A program made the translations under genes and the position numbers. From NCBI GenBank assembly GCA_027001815.1, contig JALTLT010000190.1:1-5059 (forward strand): a stretch of DNA of 5,059 nt, written 5' to 3'. Of this stretch, positions 4,869 through 5,059 are shown piece after piece. The stretch is from Gammaproteobacteria bacterium (GTDB taxonomy: Bacteria; Pseudomonadota; Gammaproteobacteria; JALTLT01). A model generated the notes under the pieces. That model saw only the letters and a list, made by a program, of their open reading frames with translations. It had not been told where the DNA came from and ran no database searches. Each line of letters starts with the position of its first letter. Within the stretch, counting starts at the first letter, position 1.

Positions 4869-5059
4869 CGCTCCAGCCGGCTCATGGTCTCGGTGACGAT
4901 GGTGCTCCCGGGCGCCACCTCGAGCGCCTTCTGCCAGACGGCGCGCGCCTCGTCACGACGATCGAGCCGCCACAGCACCTCGCCCAGGTGGGCACCGATC
5001 TCGGGGTCGCGATCGAGGCGCCAGGCCCGTTGCAGGTACTCCAGCGACTCCTCCAGCCG
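4865..5059 (-). CDS. TPR-repeat protein, C-terminal 64 residues (5' end outside window)
   Basis: The open frame enters from the window edge and ends in TGA at 4867-4865. It ends TETMSRLER after a TPR unit: DPEIGAHLGEVLWRLDRRDE at 18-37 and ARAVWQKALEVAPGS at 38-52. The helix-turn-helix spacing, the Gly and Ala of the first helix, the Ala of the second and the Pro after it fit a TPR. This phrase resembles the C-terminus of the TPR protein encoded just before lolB in Pseudomonas (PA4667, from memory). Those proteins have several TPRs and usually a signal or lipoprotein N-terminus, which cannot be seen here. The exact function is not known. It overlaps lolB by 4 nt (GTGA), implying one mRNA and coupled translation. 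Confidence 0.85.
   Translation of the reverse strand, partial: RLEESLEYLQRAWRLDRDPEIGAHLGEVLWRLDRRDEARAVWQKALEVAPGSTIVTETMSRLER

Overview
The window is a stretch of GC-rich bacterial chromosome carrying a housekeeping gene cluster. Every gene reads on the minus strand, so transcription runs from high to low coordinates. The order is TPR-repeat protein (partial), lolB, ispE, tRNA-Gln(UUG), prs, rplY (long CTC/TL5-type L25), pth, ychF (partial). From memory this is the order seen in Pseudomonas and many other Gammaproteobacteria. Protein similarity to the E. coli and Pseudomonas versions, the LolB outer-membrane lipoprotein and the high GC content all point to a gammaproteobacterium. I cannot name the genus.

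Bases 4263-5059 hold the tail of a TPR protein, lolB and most of ispE. The genes overlap by 4 nt (GTGA) and about 8 nt, which indicates translational coupling. IspE ends at 3413. Bases 2926-3412 contain no protein gene but do contain tRNA-Gln (3139-3213). The tRNA is flanked by two related multi-hairpin elements (2962-3119 and 3241-3374) in the same orientation. A 13-bp exact copy of the tRNA 3' end (3378-3390) lies just beyond the second element. Bases 1-2925 hold prs, rplY, pth and the first half of ychF. The rplY leader contains a stem-loop plus a terminator-like hairpin. The pth ribosome binding site lies inside a small hairpin.

The products serve separate core tasks. LolB inserts lipoproteins in the outer membrane, IspE acts in the MEP isoprenoid pathway, and Prs makes PRPP for nucleotides, His and Trp. 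tRNA-Gln, L25, peptidyl-tRNA hydrolase and YchF all belong to translation or ribosome-associated functions.

The most interesting part is the paired hairpin elements around tRNA-Gln. They keep the same order of stems while their arm sequences have changed on both sides of the stem in at least eight base pairs. This suggests that the secondary structure, or the palindromic DNA, is what is preserved. Together with the 13-bp tRNA remnant, it looks like an old tandem duplication of an element-plus-tRNA unit, or a small tRNA-associated insertion.
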